A DNA stretch of 20,610 nt, taken from Larix sibirica (Eukaryota > Streptophyta > Pinopsida > Pinales > Pinaceae). The DNA lies in NCBI GenBank assembly GCA_004151065.3, contig NWUY0300099014.1, positions 1-20,610 of the forward strand, given 5' to 3'. How positions within the stretch are numbered: the first letter of the stretch is position 1; every line of letters begins with the position of its first letter. The notes under the pieces were generated by a model. It was not told the origin of the DNA. It worked only from the letters and a program-made list of their open reading frames with translations, and searched no databases. A program made the translations under genes and the position numbers. Positions 1 through 11,500 of this stretch are shown here, in pieces.

Positions 1-149
1 TGAAATTACTGTTTGCATATTCATATGAATCATGATATATGTCCAATCACAATGTCACACACCAACAAGAAGTCTACATCCAAAATTCAAAATGCAAAAA
101 GCATTGAAGTCATAGCTAAGTTGGCTTCATCAATCCAACACCAAACTGA

Positions 150-470
150 AACAACGTTGGGAGAATTGGACAGGCCCACGGGGTCTTAAGAGGGTACGGG
201 GACCCACACCTACCCCATCCTTCTCCCTAAAATGTATTTTTTATTATAATTTTTTTTTAAAAATTTCACAAATCAGAGTTTCCCAAAAATCCCCAAAATT
301 GGGGGACGCCATCCCCAAATTGAGTGAAGAACCCAAAATTTGGGCCAAAGGTACCCGGTTCGAAGGGGACTTCAGGGGATGTTAATGAAGTACCGGACCT
401 GGTTTTCGGTACTTGGGGACGGTACCCAGGACGGGGACGCGAACCCAGCCCCTGGGGACGGGTACCCCGA
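150..470. repeat. GC-rich low-copy-looking repeat with iterated GGGGACGGGTACCC-like units
   Basis: A markedly G+C-rich stretch inside AT-rich intron. It holds three related units starting at 415, 433 and 454 (GGGGACGGTACCC, GGGGACGCGAACCC, GGGGACGGGTACCCC), spaced 18 and 21 bases, each with a self-complementary GGTACC-like core. Both strands are open over about 70-95 codons, which is a by-product of the composition. An oligo-T/A tract at 236-265 flanks one side. Probably part of an unclassified transposable element; the family is not recognised. Confidence 0.45.
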
Positions 471-594
471 CAACACAGATTATTAGGAGTGGAAAGAGAT
501 CTATTTGACCAACCCACACATTGGGTGTAATTTATCAACCATAAGTCATCCAAAATTAGTCAACAAGGAGCCCTTTTTGGACTATCACATCCAA

Positions 595-1400
595 GATGAG
601 ATGCTTTATAAAATGAATTAATTATGTTTACTAGTTGGAATCACCTACAAATAATTGCTCAAGGAGGCTTACTCCTCTTTTGGGTGACCTTGAAGCTTCA
701 AAGAATTTTGACCATCTCTAGAGGTACTTCCATTGGCCGACCATGCTTGAGAATGTTGAAGACTATATTTCTTAATGATCATTCTGCAGCCAGTCAAAAG
801 CTTGACTTATAACAGCCTCTGTTGGTGCCATCATGTCCATGGGAAGCCATCCTCATAAATTTCATCGACGATTTATTATTCATTCCTAATGCAACAGTAG
901 CATGATTGCAATTATTGAAAATGGTAATCTTCATCTCCTGCAGCAGATCTATTGATGTTCTTCAAAATGAGGATTTTACTATTATTTTTGATAGGAATAG
1001 TCATTTCCTCAGTCATCTTTGGCAATACCTATTGAAAATGTTAGGCTTTCAATTCTAGATATTCTACTTCTATCCACAAAATGATTGCCAGAATGGAGTT
1101 ATCAACAGGAACCTGGTTCATGCAGTTTGTGTCGATCACCAGGTGAACAAGTTGTGGGATAGGTATCTACACCTCATAAAGTGCAGCTACAACAGAGCAC
1201 TGCAAGTATTATCAACCATTATCTCTTGAAATTTGCTATTGGTATCAAGTATCAACTACCTGCACTACATGAACTTCTGGTCACTCATCTCTCTCCCTCC
1301 ATTGCACATGAACACAAGGAGCAAGGAAATCACACATGGCTAAAGATGATGTTGCACACATTATCCAATCATGCTTGAACACCATTGTGTGGCATTGGAA
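595..1400 (+). pseudogene. Degenerate Ty3/gypsy pol: zinc-binding H2C2 region and integrase core
   Basis: Stop-riddled, but three successive regions match the order of a Ty3/gypsy polyprotein. Around 700-790 is a WP.M..NVEDY segment followed by Cys-containing S.CSQSK, the H2C2 zinc finger end. Around 820-870 is a VPSCPWEAI..FIDDL stretch, the integrase N-terminal strand. Around 960-1190 come IIFDRNSHFLSHLWQ, then YPQNDCQNGVINRN, LWDRYL and YNRAL, the integrase core with the downstream Asn-Arg-rich helix. Several in-frame stops (for example near 1056) show it is dead. It lies in the gene's sense orientation within an intron. No LTRs for it were found. Confidence 0.7.
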
Positions 1401-2204
1401 TTGCCTGTTTATTTGCCTCTGTTTAATGCCAAAAGTTAAAAGGATTGATGATTGGGCAATCAAGACTCAAGAGGCTAGATAAATTCAGGACGTGAGTCAT
1501 AATGCTGTCTAAATATCAAAACAAATGAAAATGGAATATTAAAAACATAGTGGTTAGCAATGAAGAGTCAAGAGAAGGGGAGGAGGTTTTGAGAAGAATG
1601 AAGCAAGCAATTTTATAGGTGCATATAAAAGTTATACCTCAATTGCTGACACATTTTGGGCTGTAAAGGAGAAGTCAGTGGTTATCACTCCCTTCAGTAT
1701 GTTTTCTACCTCCCAATGCTCTGCTGGTGATTTCTCAAGCTACAAGTCTGAGGATGTCCCTTTCCATGGGATTTTGATAGAGATGACAGCCTGCACCAGC
1801 AGCAGTTCCCATTAATGACATTACCATTAAGAAAATGGAGTTGTTACCAAGCCTTCCATAGAATAGACTAACATTGTTTCACACAGTAAGTTGCTTTCCT
1901 ATTTAATGTAGCATGGATTGTACTAAATGCAAATAATATATGAAGCTGAAATTCTCAGAGATGACTTTCCGATTCCATTGGTCACTCCCAAGGAAAATGA
2001 CTTCTTTCTTTAAAGTAATTGGGTTATGAGCATATGCTACTTAAAATACTCATGGGCTCAGTGTTAATATAGTCTGATTTCTGACCTAGGTGCAAATCAG
2101 TAGTAGACTTTAGTTACAGAGGAAATGCTTTTTTAGATAACTCTCTCAAATAAATTTCTTCTAGCATATTTCATTGACTTTATGGTTGGTTCTTGTAAGT
2201 GCAG
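1401..2204 (+). other. Intron sequence upstream of the first visible exon
   Basis: No coding homology seen. I looked here for the previous dehydratase exon, which should carry the Schiff-base lysine (family motif similar to KIAT) and the helix after it, and did not find it. The end carries a T-rich tract and the acceptor for exon 2205-2551. Confidence 0.6.
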
Positions 2205-2551
2205 GTGCCCATTCTTGCACTCGTAATGAGTGAGAGAGGGCTAATAAGTCGTCTTCTCTGCCCAAAATTTGGCGGATATCTTACATTTGGTTCCCTTGAA
2301 GCTGGGAAAGAATCAGCTCCTGGACAGACAACTTTGGCTGACATGTTAAATACATACAAGATCCGAGGCTTGGGGAGAGACACAAAAATATTTGGACTTA
2401 TTGGAAATCCAGTCAGTCACAGTAAAGGACCAACTTTGCACAATAGGGCATTCAGAGAGATAGGATTTGATGCAATGTATGTGCCTTTTCTTGTTGATAA
2501 TATTAAAGAGTTCCTCAAAGTGTATTCATCTCCAGACTTTGCTGGTTTCAG
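2205..2551 (+). CDS. DQD/SDH exon: end of dehydratase domain and start of dehydrogenase domain
   Basis: The exon follows a TTCTTGTAAGTGCAG acceptor and ends before a GTACAC donor, giving 115 codons plus two bases. It starts VPILALVMSERG, the last barrel strand region of type I dehydroquinase, then has the LTFGS and SAPGQ segments, whose Ser and Gln form part of the substrate lid in this family. A short linker leads into FGLIGNPVSHSKGP, the start of the shikimate-binding domain. The split codon AG+T gives Ser with the next exon, restoring AGFSVTIPHK. An in-frame ATG six bases upstream at 2199 lies in the intron acceptor and is not a start. The second Ser of the usual SKS is Gly here. Confidence 0.95.
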
Positions 2552-5500
2552 GTACACACTATTTTCCATTGACAAGAAATGCTGAAATTAGCTTTGATTC
2601 TCTCTTATCTTTCTCATTTTGTTTTTCTGTATTCCGGTTTGTAGTGTGAAATGTCTTTTGCAACTGGATTATGTATGGTAAATTGACAGGATGTTATATC
2701 CTTGAGCTAAACTTTCAGCAACAAGCACAGATACAGTCATGTTCATCTCAGCCTCTAGCCTAGGAATTAACCATGTAATATGACAAAAGTTATAAACTTT
2801 GAGGTCCAGTCCAATGAATTTTTTTGCAGATATTTACTTCCCTTTGTTCATTTATTTTCTTGTTTTTGTCCACAGGAATACCAAGAGCAATATCTTTACA
2901 GCATCCATAAAGAAAATATTTGAACAATTTATTTCTTACTTTAAGACTACATTTTGGATGCTTTTCACATTTTGAGTTGTGAATTATATGCTTGCAAGCT
3001 ATTCAAAGCTTTCAAGAATAAATTTTGAGATATATTGATTCATGAGTAACAAAAGGATCCCTAACATTTGCATATGATAAAGCAATTTCTCTGTGAACAT
3101 TGAAACCAAATGTGAGCATTTAAACGATGCTAAACCAAACTTGGCTTCTAGGTCAAATGCAGACAACCATGAAATTGGGGCAAATATAACATGAAAGGCA
3201 ACCATGAAATTGGGGCAAATCTAACATGAAAGACAACCTAATCTGTTTCTCTTTTGTTTTGTTTTATTATTTTATTCTTCTATAGCATTGTTTTTGAAAG
3301 TTTGAATGTTTAGCTTACTTCATTGTAATAATTTGATCAAGAGTTTGCATTATACCAGATGCCATTATACTGGCTAATGAAACTCACAAGTGCACAAAGT
3401 ATTCGATTAGAAACAATCTGAAGCACTCCTAAACTTTCTTTTATCAAGTTGCCGGGTTCCACTATATCATTTTTTGGATATTTAGATCAGCAAGTTTTTT
3501 TTTCCCTGAAACCGAAGCTTCTATTAGCAAAATTTTTATCAACTTATAAGCAAAAGGCCTAGGGAGTTGTGCATATCCTAGTGGCATCCAGGGGAAAGTC
3601 TCATGCCAAGTATTCTAAACCAGTAGTCATTAGGGTCAACATAAACAAACAAAACTGTCCACGAAAAAAACATATTATGAAAATATCACGGAATTGAGTT
3701 CATGGTTGAAAGTCCAATAGATTAATACCATAAAACACTATTAAGTGTGGAAATTTCTGAACCTCAAGGTTTTAATGCAAAACAGAAATTTCACCTCTTT
3801 GACTAGAGGTTTCCTGGATCTTAAGTTTTAACACTCTGAACTTTCAGCCTTAGGGATGTTATGAAATATAGAACAAAACAGAAGTAGAAAGCGAACGATA
3901 TTTCAATCCTTAACAATCCAATCTGATAAGAAATCCAAGGAGAAAAGATACCAAAGTGTCTTGTTAAGTTTCAACCCTCTAGGGAAATCTTTTCATGCAT
4001 ATACCAGATCTGAAGACTCACTTTTACAGCAGTTATAACAGCTCTTAATTTCTTCAATTATGATGTTAAATGAAGTTACAACGCAATGTGAAAAACACTG
4101 TCACCTAAATAATTGGTTGGCATCTTTGATATTGATGGACACCCCGAAGGGACTTAATGTTAGCTTTCAAGTTGTCGCGAAAGTGTTTACACCATTTTTG
4201 GGGGTGTTTACTAAGATTTGTTCAACCCCTAGGTGGTTTGAGAAATATTGACACATGGGATATGGTCCATGATGGATTTTCTATTGGAGATATCATACTT
4301 AGTTGTTGCCTGACCTCAATGGGGTGCTTACTTGGCATTCTTCCCATTGGAACATCCTTGCTTGGCATTCTTCCCTTGGAACATCCTTCATCATGAACAC
4401 ATTGAAAGGTTCACTTGCTTGGAGAATGCCCTACTTAGGAGGAGGAGTGTTGTGCATCTTAAAGGAAGGTATCCCGCTCTAGATAGCATGGGGTGGCTTC
4501 GACTTCTAGATGGAGGCGTGGATTTGGCTCAAGGATGCTTGGGTTGTAGCAATGTTCATACAAGCGGAGTGGACCCAATGGGGCACATGGCTTATGAGGA
4601 ACGATGGAGTCCATGTGAGCTTGTGACGAAATGGTGTGGACACACCTTGTGTAGCTACATCACCTTGGATCCCTTATTGTGTTTGGCATCATCTTGGAGC
4701 ATGACATGTGTACCCTTGGAGTGAAGCGCTTCACTTGTGTAGGCCTACATGAGTTTATTATGTTTGTAAGGGCTTGGGCCCACATTGTATTGTTTGCCTC
4801 CCATACCTCCCAATATATAGAAAGGAGAAAGTCCCAATATTATAATCATTCATCATTCTTATTTCACTCTTGATTCTTGTGTAGATATGTGGAGTGTGCA
4901 TTAGTCATCTTCTCTCTCTTATAAGTTATATCTCCATTTGTACTTGGTCTCTCTCCCTCTCTTGGAGTGGGTTTCATGATCTTCTTGGAGCATCTTGAAA
5001 TCTAGGGTTAGGTTTCATCCCTTGGAGGTTTGAGATGAGGGTTTTGTGATGAAACCCTAGGGTGTATTTGGTGAAGAAGAAGATAAGATAAGATAAGATA
5101 GGGTTTTTCATTGTTTTCCCTAGCTAGGATTTTGGAGAGCTAGTGGATTGTACTGGCCTTGTGATAAGGCTGTGGTATGTACAACAACTTCATCTTGTGT
5201 ATATTAATGAAGTTTTTAGCTATCCACAACTTGTGTAAATTGCAGATTTGAATTTCAGCTACCTCTGTTCTTCATAAATTGTTATTTACATCTATATGTC
5301 TTGATGATTTGATGTAATTAAAGGGCAATTTTGTTAAGTGATTTAATTTTAAACCAACAATCCACGATTCCACCCCATCTATGTCTCCCAGTCACAAAAA
5401 GAGTGCCCACATCCTCATCCTCTTGGCTGCCATGCTTTTCATCACATGAGCTAGTGGTAGCACTTGCAATTTCTTGTTCTTCCAAGGGTTTCTCTACAAC

Positions 5501-8500
5501 ATCTATCCTCTTCAAATCATTGAGGGATTCATCGTCAAATCTAGAAACTTGAGAAGGAACATGACTTATCCAACCTTGTCTTGGATGGAGGATGTAGTGG
5601 ATGTTTGAATGCCTTCCTCATCCAAGGGTGTGTTATCATCACAATGTGCTTCTTTTAGGACAAGAGGAAGCACATTCTCTTCAATAGAATCTACACCACA
5701 GTTTTCACCGTTGGGTCCTTCTATATGAAGCCGATGCAATGAGATCTTCAAGGCATTCATCACCACACTTATCATCTGCATCTGTGATATCATGTATTGA
5801 TGGATCTTCAGATAAAGGAATTGGTTGGTCATCTACTAAGATATCTTGCTGGTACCAATCTCCGTGCTGCTCATTAGCTGATCCATAATATTCTTCTTCC
5901 AAGAAAACAACAAGGGCCTTCAATTCTTCAACTCATTTCTCTATTTCAATCACTAATGCCTACAAAGGGTTATCATACAATAGAAGCATAAGATTTTGTG
6001 TCTCCATTCTTTTTCATGGAAAACATCAAATGTAGCATAGACATCATGAGGCTTATTAACAAGATCTTCAACTTGTTCTTCTTCTTCATAAATATGATAC
6101 CAACACCTGTAAAATGCTTTGACTAAACTTGCAAATGAAGATATTTCCCCTCTACCAAGATTTTCAAACCATATATCTGCACCTTCCTCCAAAGTATGTT
6201 TAAACATTTTCATCATCACATCCTCACGGACAACATTAATATCTGAAATAAACTTAATGAAGGATGTAACATGTTGTGCAATTGGACAAGGGTGTCCATG
6301 GAACTTCCGAAGATGCTTGAAACATTTTAGAGGAGGGTGCCCATTTGGATGTCCAAGAATACTTGATAAATCCAAAAGACCAAACAAGTCAGCCTCCAAC
6401 TTTGCATGGAATAATGCCATATTTCTTCACCTCAAGATTTTCAAAATGAAAAACTACTATGGAATTTTGAAAAACACATGACCATCATACCTCTTTTCTA
6501 TATCAATGGAGTTTCCAGGTGAGTATTGAAATGCCTTCAAACCTTGCTGGAAGTCCTCACCTCTAAAGATAACATGTCACTTCAAAATCTTAAATTATAG
6601 GGCTTTGTTCCTTCATGGAATCACTAGATGAGAAAGAAATATTTAAAGAAATGCCCTCATCAAATTATTGTAGCCAATCTACCGAATCTTGGGAGCTAGC
6701 CTTTGTCCCAACAGTAGCGCCAATTTGTTACCTCTCAAAACTACACTTCAAATGTTATAAAGCTCTTTAACAAGTGCAACCCTAGGGGCATTTAGGAAGA
6801 TTTCCAAATGTCACCATTGTGATACTTTCTCTCACTTTAGGCTGGTTCCTTTTAGGCACAAGGAGGGAAACCCTAGAAAGATTGCCTTTTGATATTTCTC
6901 TAGGGATAGAGTGTATGGTGGAATTTACCAAGACTAGTGCCTGTCCAAATATGTGTCAAGTGTGCTCAGAAGGAACCTCATGGTGAGATATGCCTCTTGG
7001 AAAGCCTCCATCAAACCAACAACTTTCGGAAACACCTTTGTCTTCCACTACATGATAAATGGTTCTCAACAAACTAGGACAAGGTGCAGGGCCTCCAAAT
7101 CTCTCCATGCAACTTGTAATTGCCACTAAACTCCAAGAATTATCCCTACTCTATTTGTGAGAGAAAGATGCCAATGAAAACGTGCAATAAGCACACTTTT
7201 CAGGCGGGTAATAGTGTCCAAGGAATTTTATATAATATACTCTTCAAATTGGACTTAGAGAAATGATTCATGACCATATCGGTAATTGATTAGTTGCTGT
7301 TAACTATGGCTAGTATATCCCTCTAATAGACTTGTTGAAGGTTATACTAGTCAAGGCACCAAAATATATTGTGGAAGCAACTTTGATAAACTTTGACCCA
7401 AAACCAAGTGCTCTGTGCATGGCTAGAATGAATAGACACACTACATTGTCATTGGTCTTCTCAAAATTTATTTCATAGAAATATTTTTTCTAGAGGCTAT
7501 AATCCATGTCATCCCTCTCTCAATGCATAATAGATTGTCCAAGATAAAACTTTACTCTATGAACCTAGTTTGTTTAGATCAAACTATCCTCCTTTATATG
7601 AATTTAATCCTCAAGGTAAGAGATTTTGCTATGATTTTGTAGACCACTAGTAAAAGTTGATGATTCTCCAATGAGAGATCAACTTAGAATCAACACTCTT
7701 GGGTATGCATTTGATCTTTCCTTGATTAGCCACGTGCCTAGAGTGTTGCTCCTAGAGCTTCATTAAATATTCTAAATAGCACAATGCCTATAAATTCCTG
7801 GGTTGCTATAAAAACTCACAAGGAAAACTATGTTTTTTTGGGGCTTCACCTTTTTCCATACTATTAAGAACTATTTTGTACTCTTCTAAGGAAAGATTAA
7901 GGTCACAAGCATCTTCATCTTAAGGTATGGAAATATAAATATTCAAAAAGGTGAATCCCCAAAAATATAAATGCTCATTGGTAGATTGGTTTGTAAATAT
8001 TTATTTATAATATTCAACAAATTCTTCAAGGATCTTCTCAGTTTTGGTAAGTCCTCCCTTTTTTTGTCTAGATTGCTTGGATGCCCTCAAACATACCCCC
8101 TACTATATATAGAGAAGTCTAGATTTGGTTTTTGCACCTTTGGTTTTCCTACTTTTTGAGATCCTCAAGATTTGCTTAGCTTAAGTTGCTTGCTTTTGTA
8201 GCTTTGGGTTGAAGGGGTCAACTTTCAAAGCCAAGTCTACTTGTGCGAGGTTCTCCCCATATTGTTTTCCTTCAACCTTCTAGTCCTAGTGACTTGCCTA
8301 GAATAACTCTATCTAAACTTGACAATTCTGGCCAATATTACTATAATTGGCTTGGTGAGATATTGACTAGGTAGAATACCCATGAGTTTGACTTGGCTCA
8401 GGAGAAACTCGACAAGCACAAAATATAAAAAAACACATTTTAATGATTTTCTTTTCCATTTATATCAAATTGTTCTATCCCCATACAATGCTAATATAAA

Positions 8501-11500
8501 TAGATGTCCAAAACTGTTGGCTTATGCACTGTGAAAGAAGAAACCCAAATTGCCTTTGTTATGATGTGCTAGTCAAGTTTGTGGATGTCCTAGTTGCTTC
8601 GGTGTGTTGTCCTTGAGTCTTCTTGGTCACATGTTGTCACATTCATTGAAGAAGAGAGTAGAGTAGCAAAAGAAATGTACGAAAGGGGCAAGTTTTTGGG
8701 CTTTTAAGTCAACTAGAGTTTAACTTGCTTGAGAGTTGAAAGTGCTTGTTTGAAGGCCGAGTAGAGTCAATCTCAGGAACACACGAGTATGACTTGCAAG
8801 CCTAGGAACACTGGTTTTGGCTATTACCTCCATTAAACAAACCAACCCTAGTTTCCTAAAGGGTTGGGATGCTATCAATGAAGGGTTGACATTTGAGATG
8901 GAAGCAATTGAGCTTGAATCTAGCTCTAGAAGTGAGTGACTAACTCTTCCCTCCAACAAATGTTGATTTGGATGGGGTTGTGATCAGTCATGGAAGCCAC
9001 AAGTTGATCTTGTATATTGTATGTATAATGTAAAAAAGACAATGAGCCAAGTAAGAGCTGCATGACATTATCTATGTTGTTATGAATGCTGATCTGATTT
9101 TTCTCTCTACTACATTTTTAAGTCATGTGCACATACCTTTTTTTGCATTACCTTGTGTCATTGTCGTCACTCTAAACTTGCAATCTTTGCTGAAATCCAC
9201 ATTCAAGAAATGTAAAGCCATGAAATGTGACATCTACAATATGAATTCCAAGCTAGAAATAGTGTAAATCCATAGAGAGTTTGAAGCATGTGAAGTGGTG
9301 GGGGTGTGAACTGGAAATAGAGTGCGAGGTTATGAAGTTGTAAATTGTGAAGCCACAAAGTTGTAGTGTGAGGTTGTGAAATGTTGTGCTACATATAAAT
9401 TTGCACAATATAAGTTGCAAGGAGTGCAAGATGAATGAGTTTATGCAGTCAATGAAAATTAATATGGTTGAGTTTGATCCAATATGGAGGAGGTGACTTG
9501 TGCAATAATTCCTTCGAAGGATGACTATGAAGCCAAATGTAAACTTAGCATTGTTCGAAAGGAAAGGTCTCTACACATTAAAAATTATAGGAACGAGGAT
9601 CCAACTTACCACTATAATGTGTGCAAGACTAGAAATTTGGTGAAATGAGGAATATTCTTGCCTGCCTATATATGAACTGGTTGAGGGTCTATGACATTGA
9701 TAACTCTCAGCTAACTAACAACCTAGTGGGTCCGAACCACCACTAACCTTGTCACTCAATGAACCACATATGATCTTATAAAGAAAATAACTCATGTACA
9801 AGATAAGTTGTCTAGGAACACAACAAAGATGTAGCATGCTTGCATTATATTTGAGGTGATTACAAGCGATTATGTGTCTCGACCCTCCCATTTTGATTTT
9901 CCTAAAAACAATGGTTGACTATGAATATATCACAAATACAATAACTCAAGAGGACTCCTTCCCAATATGATCTGTATTGAGGCTGTCTTGAGCTTCTATG
10001 TCTCTGACTCTCTAGAAACATAATTGAATACAATAACTGGAAAGGACTACTTACCATTATGATCCAAATCGAAGCAATCTTAACCTTATATGTTTCTATG
10101 AACAATTCTTATGGCAATTGAAGATAAAGGGTGTGGTTTCCATGAAAATCTAGGCTTTATGAAGGATGGCCATTTAGTGGTTGAGATTGGATCTATTGCA
10201 CTATAAGAAGTGGTTCATGAGTTGTATACAAGAGAAAAGTGTGAGAAATGTTGAAGACAAAATGGGAAGCTGGTTGGACTGAGTAGGAGAAAGGAATTTG
10301 GCCCCACATATGGGTCCGTTGAAGTAAATAAAATCAGCCCAACTCACAGGTCCTTTGAGAAGGGATCTAGTCCTAGATGTGGGCGGGATCCCACATGTGA
10401 GTCTGCTACCACATGTAGGCCAACTGTCATATGTGGATTAGTGCCTATATGTAGGTTGACAGCCATATATAGTAGCAGATCCCATGCAATTGCCACATGA
10501 CAATGGCATCACATGTAGGCCATTTCCAACTTGCAGGCTAATTGCCACATATTGGTTGGGCCCAGCTCATGGATAGATTGACATACATAGGCCAACTATC
10601 ATAGGAAGGCACATTGGCACTGAAAAAAATTGGCCCTTGTGACTAAAATTAAGAAGAGGAGAAAGTTGGAGGAGCCGGTTACAAAAGGTTTCATGATAGT
10701 TGTTCTTCACAGTTTTGTGAATAATATAGTGCAATTTGGCAGAGGAGAGAGAGGCATCAAGTAGTGTAATTGTTTTTTATTCAAATTCTCTTTGAAATAT
10801 TTGTTCAAGTCTCCAAGAAGTCCTTAACAACAAAAAATACAAGTTCAGCTGGGGGAATAGACTGTAAAGAGAAAAGAACGAAGAGGAAGAAAAGACGGGA
10901 ATATTGTGGCAATGACTAGACAAATAATAATGCAAGAACAAGTGGGGTGTAGGTTTCAGCATGTGGAGGATTAAGTCCAGGCATTGGAAGCCAAGTTGAC
11001 ATTTGAATGTGCTTACATGGCATAGATAAAGAAATTGTTGAATTGTTACTGGCAGCATAATAAGCCTTACAACAAGCAGAGGAAGATGCAGACAAGGGCC
11101 AATGAGCATTATAACGGATAACCTGAAGTGACGTGTAGAGTTCTAGCAACACTAATTCTGGTTGAACGATTCTCTTTGCTAACACTTGATCCCTTTGATG
11201 TGGAGTACTGTTTCTAGCAGCTATAACTATTGCAGTCTAGCAGCTATAAGCCTAGGCTATAACTATTGCAGATAATGTCCCTCAACCTTCTCCAGTGAGA
11301 TATAATATTTAACAGGCTGCTCGATTTTTGAGAAGGGGCTAATATTTGTCTAATCTTGAAATAATCCATTTGTTTTGATGCCAAGGATGGAACTACATTG
11401 TAATTAATAAAAATAGAAAAAGTGGGATGTTTTGATGGGGGTGACATGATCAATGGCTGGGGATAATTGTCTCCCTACCAGCCAATGGCCATCACCACTA

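Larger units (their letters stand above)
4133..5359 (+). mobile_element. LTR of a retrotransposon, + orientation, probably solo or truncated
   Basis: Colinear similarity by eye to the reverse complement of 19299-20610 over most of its length. Shared landmarks include CCATGATGGA..TATTGGAGATA, a GCTTGG-AGGA..GGAGTGTTG block, GTGGACC..GCACATGGCTTA, CACCTTGG..CCCTTATT, CCCACATT..TTG, a TATA box, a TAGGGTTTT block and TTTTGTTAA..ATTTAA. It ends CCAACA at 5359. The next bases show no primer-binding site and the flanking 5-mers do not match, so it is not an intact 5' LTR. The exact start at TG 4133 is inferred. Confidence 0.65.

Noticed and set aside
266-553. Proline/glycine-rich open frames on both strands in the GC-rich island
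   Set aside because: Both strands are open because of composition; no conserved domain and no transcript signals.
1-2204. Upstream dehydratase exons with the Schiff-base lysine
   Set aside because: I searched by eye for the family motifs around the catalytic Lys and His and found none, so they probably lie before base 1.
2199-2585. A 128-codon open frame starting with ATG at 2199 as an independent gene
   Set aside because: The ATG lies in the intron acceptor and the tail after 2551 is intron; the frame is one internal exon of DQD/SDH.
4332-4724. A 130-codon open frame as a protein-coding gene
   Set aside because: It lies within an LTR whose other copy does not keep the frame, and includes a tandem repeat; no domain seen.
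4133-5359. An intact 5' LTR of a complete retrotransposon
   Set aside because: No primer-binding site follows 5359, and the sequence there belongs to a minus-strand element.
10777-11185. Two overlapping minus-strand open frames of about 90-110 codons
   Set aside because: No recognisable domain, unusual Leu/Ser/His-rich composition from purine-rich DNA on the other strand.
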